Assembly: GCA_963753955.1 (NCBI GenBank)
Contig: CAVWEM010000005.1
Coordinates: 124,001-188,000 of the forward strand
DNA: 64,000 nt
Direction: 5' to 3'
DNA from: Methylumidiphilus sp963753955
GTDB taxonomy: Bacteria > Pseudomonadota > Gammaproteobacteria > Methylococcales > Methylococcaceae
Below the pieces are notes generated by a model. That model saw nothing but the letters and a program-made list of their open reading frames with translations, did not search any database and had not been told where the DNA came from. The translations under genes were made by a program, and so were the position numbers. Of this stretch, positions 62,130-64,000 are shown one piece after another; position 1 is the stretch's first letter, and each line of letters starts with the position of its first letter.

Positions 62130-64000
62130 CTAGTGCAAACGGTAGCGCAAGGTGGACAGCAAGGATTTGGCTGTCCTTTCCACCAAGCTGATCTCATCCA
62201 GGTTTTCCATGCGGCTGGCCCTTTTTTCATCCAGGAGCTGGGCGAATTTTGCCGCATCCATATCAAGGGTTTTTATGCCTTTTCGGTTGACGAAGACATA
62301 ATGCGCTGGATTTTCCCCGATCCAAGTCAAGCGCAGAGGTATCCAAGGGCCTCGTGCCAAGGCGAATTTCAACCATTCTCCCGCCTGGAATCCCGTAAGC
62401 CTATCGCGGAGCATGGATTCCTTCTCTTGCTGCGAAGTGTCGGCGGGTGGGAACTTCAACGTAAGCGGGAACATTTGCTTCGCCACCCTCGTTTGGCAAC
62501 AGGTTTTGAATTTTTTCCAAGATTCCCAGGGCCTCGATGGGGTCTGTGCTAATGTCGGCCAGCCGTTCCCCCGTGAAGTTTAACAGCCATTGTATATTGA
62601 ATTGGCTCGGCGGATTGGCCGGGGGGGGGTTAGCCAGCCAAGCCATCAGCAAGTCAATGACTGCCAATTGCCGCCGCCAATCATCGTTGTCAGCCCCTAG
62701 TCGCAAATGGGTCAACACCAGCAATTGCCGCCAGCCTATGTCTAGCAGGGACAGGATGATCAATGGCACGGTTTTGCCGCCGATGCGCGCGTCGATTTCC
62801 TGCTCCACCCGCCGACGGGCGTGTTCTAAGCGTTGCCCGCCCTCGCAGGTTTCGGCGACACGTTCCAGTCGTGACCTATAAGCCTTGAGCAGCGGGGCGG
62901 TCTGTTTTTTCAACGAGTCCAAGGCCATTGCGAATGCATCCGGGTTGTCGGCCACTTCGTCGGCTACCTGGCCGCAGAGGGTGTCCAGGAATTGGCGTAG
63001 TTCGGCATTGTCGATTTCGCCTTGGGGGTTGGCGGCTTGGGCCAGGCAATCCAACAGGTTTAATATTTCCCACGCAGGATGGGTTTTGTCGTGCAGTAAC
63101 TGTCGGTCGGCAAATGAGGCAATAAGCAGGGGGATTTGCAGTCTCTTGAGATAAGGGGTGGCGCTGGGGAGGAGGGCTATATCACGGAGCATGGCATCGA
63201 GTAGCAAGCCCAATATCTGTAGGTTTTCCCTGGCTTCGGCGCTGGACAGGATTTTTTCCTGACCGGTTTCGGCGAGGATTTGGCTTAAGTCGTCATGGAG
63301 CCTGGGTGCGTCAAAATAGGCGATCATTGGGCCGGGGTGGCTGGTTTGCAGCTTCCGCAAGGCGGTGATGACTGCGGCGCGGCCACAATCGTCGAGAGCT
63401 TCAGCCGATTCCTTGTTCGCTTGGGATTCGGCGTAACGGAACAATAACACGAAGGTTGCGAAGGCATCATGCTGATAGGGCGCGTAGTCCACCTTGGGGG
63501 TGGTGGGCACGGTACTTGGGGATGTGCTTAGGCGAGCCGCCGCCTGAGTGGCCGTGGCATCGGTTTTCCCGGTGAAGGCATGCGTTTCCTGCGGGCGCGG
63601 AAGGAGGGTCTTGCCTTCAGGCCTTTTGGGGCTGGATTCAGAGGCTGCATTGAGCGGCGATGAGACCGTGCCGTCGGCCAGGTAGAATGGACGAGGGGCG
63701 GGCAGCTCGTGGCTCGCCTTTGTCAAGGCGTCGAGCGGCTTGCTCAGGATGCGCAAATTGTCGTAGAGCGTGCCCAGGCGTTCGTCGAGCAGGCGGGAGA
63801 AAATTTCGTAAACGAGCTTGCGTTGATGATTGTCCAGGCCCGATCCCTGTAGCGCGTAGTGGAAGGCGTAGCAAAGCACATTGGGTCCGAACGGATTGTC
63901 GTGACTGAGGATGTCCCTTTGCACCAGCACGCTGAACCGGGACTCAAGTAGCCTTAAGATGTCCTCGTGCTTGCTTTCCAACTGTATGATTTTCTCGACC
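62130..64000 (-). pseudogene. DUF1631-family protein, 5' end outside window, frameshifted near the C-terminus
   Basis: The first frame runs in from the window end (VEKIIQLESKHEDILRLLES) to a stop at 62401 (GIHAPR) and shows the DUF1631 pattern, including SGLDNHQRKLVYEIFSRLLD, VVITALRKLQ-like helices and VGEWRQLLVLTHLRLG-like segments. The last conserved block, TGFQAGEWLKFALARGPWIP and LTWIGENPAHYVFVNRKGIK, is in another frame that reaches 62130. The switch lies within 62401-62486. It could be a true frameshift mutation, or a second small gene starting at ATG 62414. DUF1631 has no assigned biochemical role. Confidence 0.7.

Overview
The window looks like chromosome of an aerobic gammaproteobacterial methanotroph (Methylococcaceae-like). 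The main evidence is two adjacent genes for the PmoC subunit of particulate methane monooxygenase. An NAD-linked molybdenum formate dehydrogenase (fdsG, fdsB, fdsA), an O2-tolerant uptake [NiFe] hydrogenase (hupSLCDH), GlgX and a GH57 glycogen-type enzyme fit the same lifestyle. No rRNA, tRNA or CRISPR array was seen.

Layout. 1-7.2 kb is a mobile and defence graveyard: the 3' part of hsdM, an orphan BrnA-like antitoxin, an hsdM 3'-end remnant, a Phd/RelE-type module, an IS1182 element, and two inverted IS1 elements enclosing hsdM/hsdS scraps. One of these IS1 copies truncates an IS4-like transposase. 7.2-22.5 kb is mostly core: copA, a Pls/PosA-like A-T-membrane synthetase, two pmoC genes, glgX, lplT and a transglutaminase/DUF2126 protein. 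22.7-31.4 kb is a one-strand accessory island. It encodes a metallopeptidase-like protein, an SGNH hydrolase, a four-helix membrane protein, a GH25 muramidase, an alpha/beta hydrolase, a two-helix membrane protein and a CHAP peptidase. None of the enzymes has a recognisable signal peptide, and several genes are broken (nonsense codon, frameshifts, IS5 insertion); an IS1 also lies in the island.

32-40 kb carries a quinone oxidoreductase overlapping bioA, then the hup operon read on the minus strand. A good sigma-54 -24/-12 match lies upstream of hupS, and the small subunit has the six-cysteine proximal-cluster signature of O2-tolerant hydrogenases. 40-43.4 kb is AT-richer and foreign-looking: an IS110 remnant, an IS630 element with a frameshift-type transposase, and a DarT/DarG-type locus in which the toxin is frameshifted. 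43.5-51 kb is the fds operon, split by about 2.6 kb of toxin-antitoxin-like and DUF genes between fdsB and fdsA.

51-64 kb holds a lipoprotein, a 1.8 kb-residue secreted YD/RHS protein preceded by a candidate c-di-GMP-I-like riboswitch and terminator, an arsR-arsC-acr3 operon with a clear operator palindrome, a GH57 enzyme, an unknown membrane protein, and a DUF1631 protein that is frameshifted near its C-terminus and runs off the window. Several families of short palindromic repeats are scattered through the intergenic spaces.
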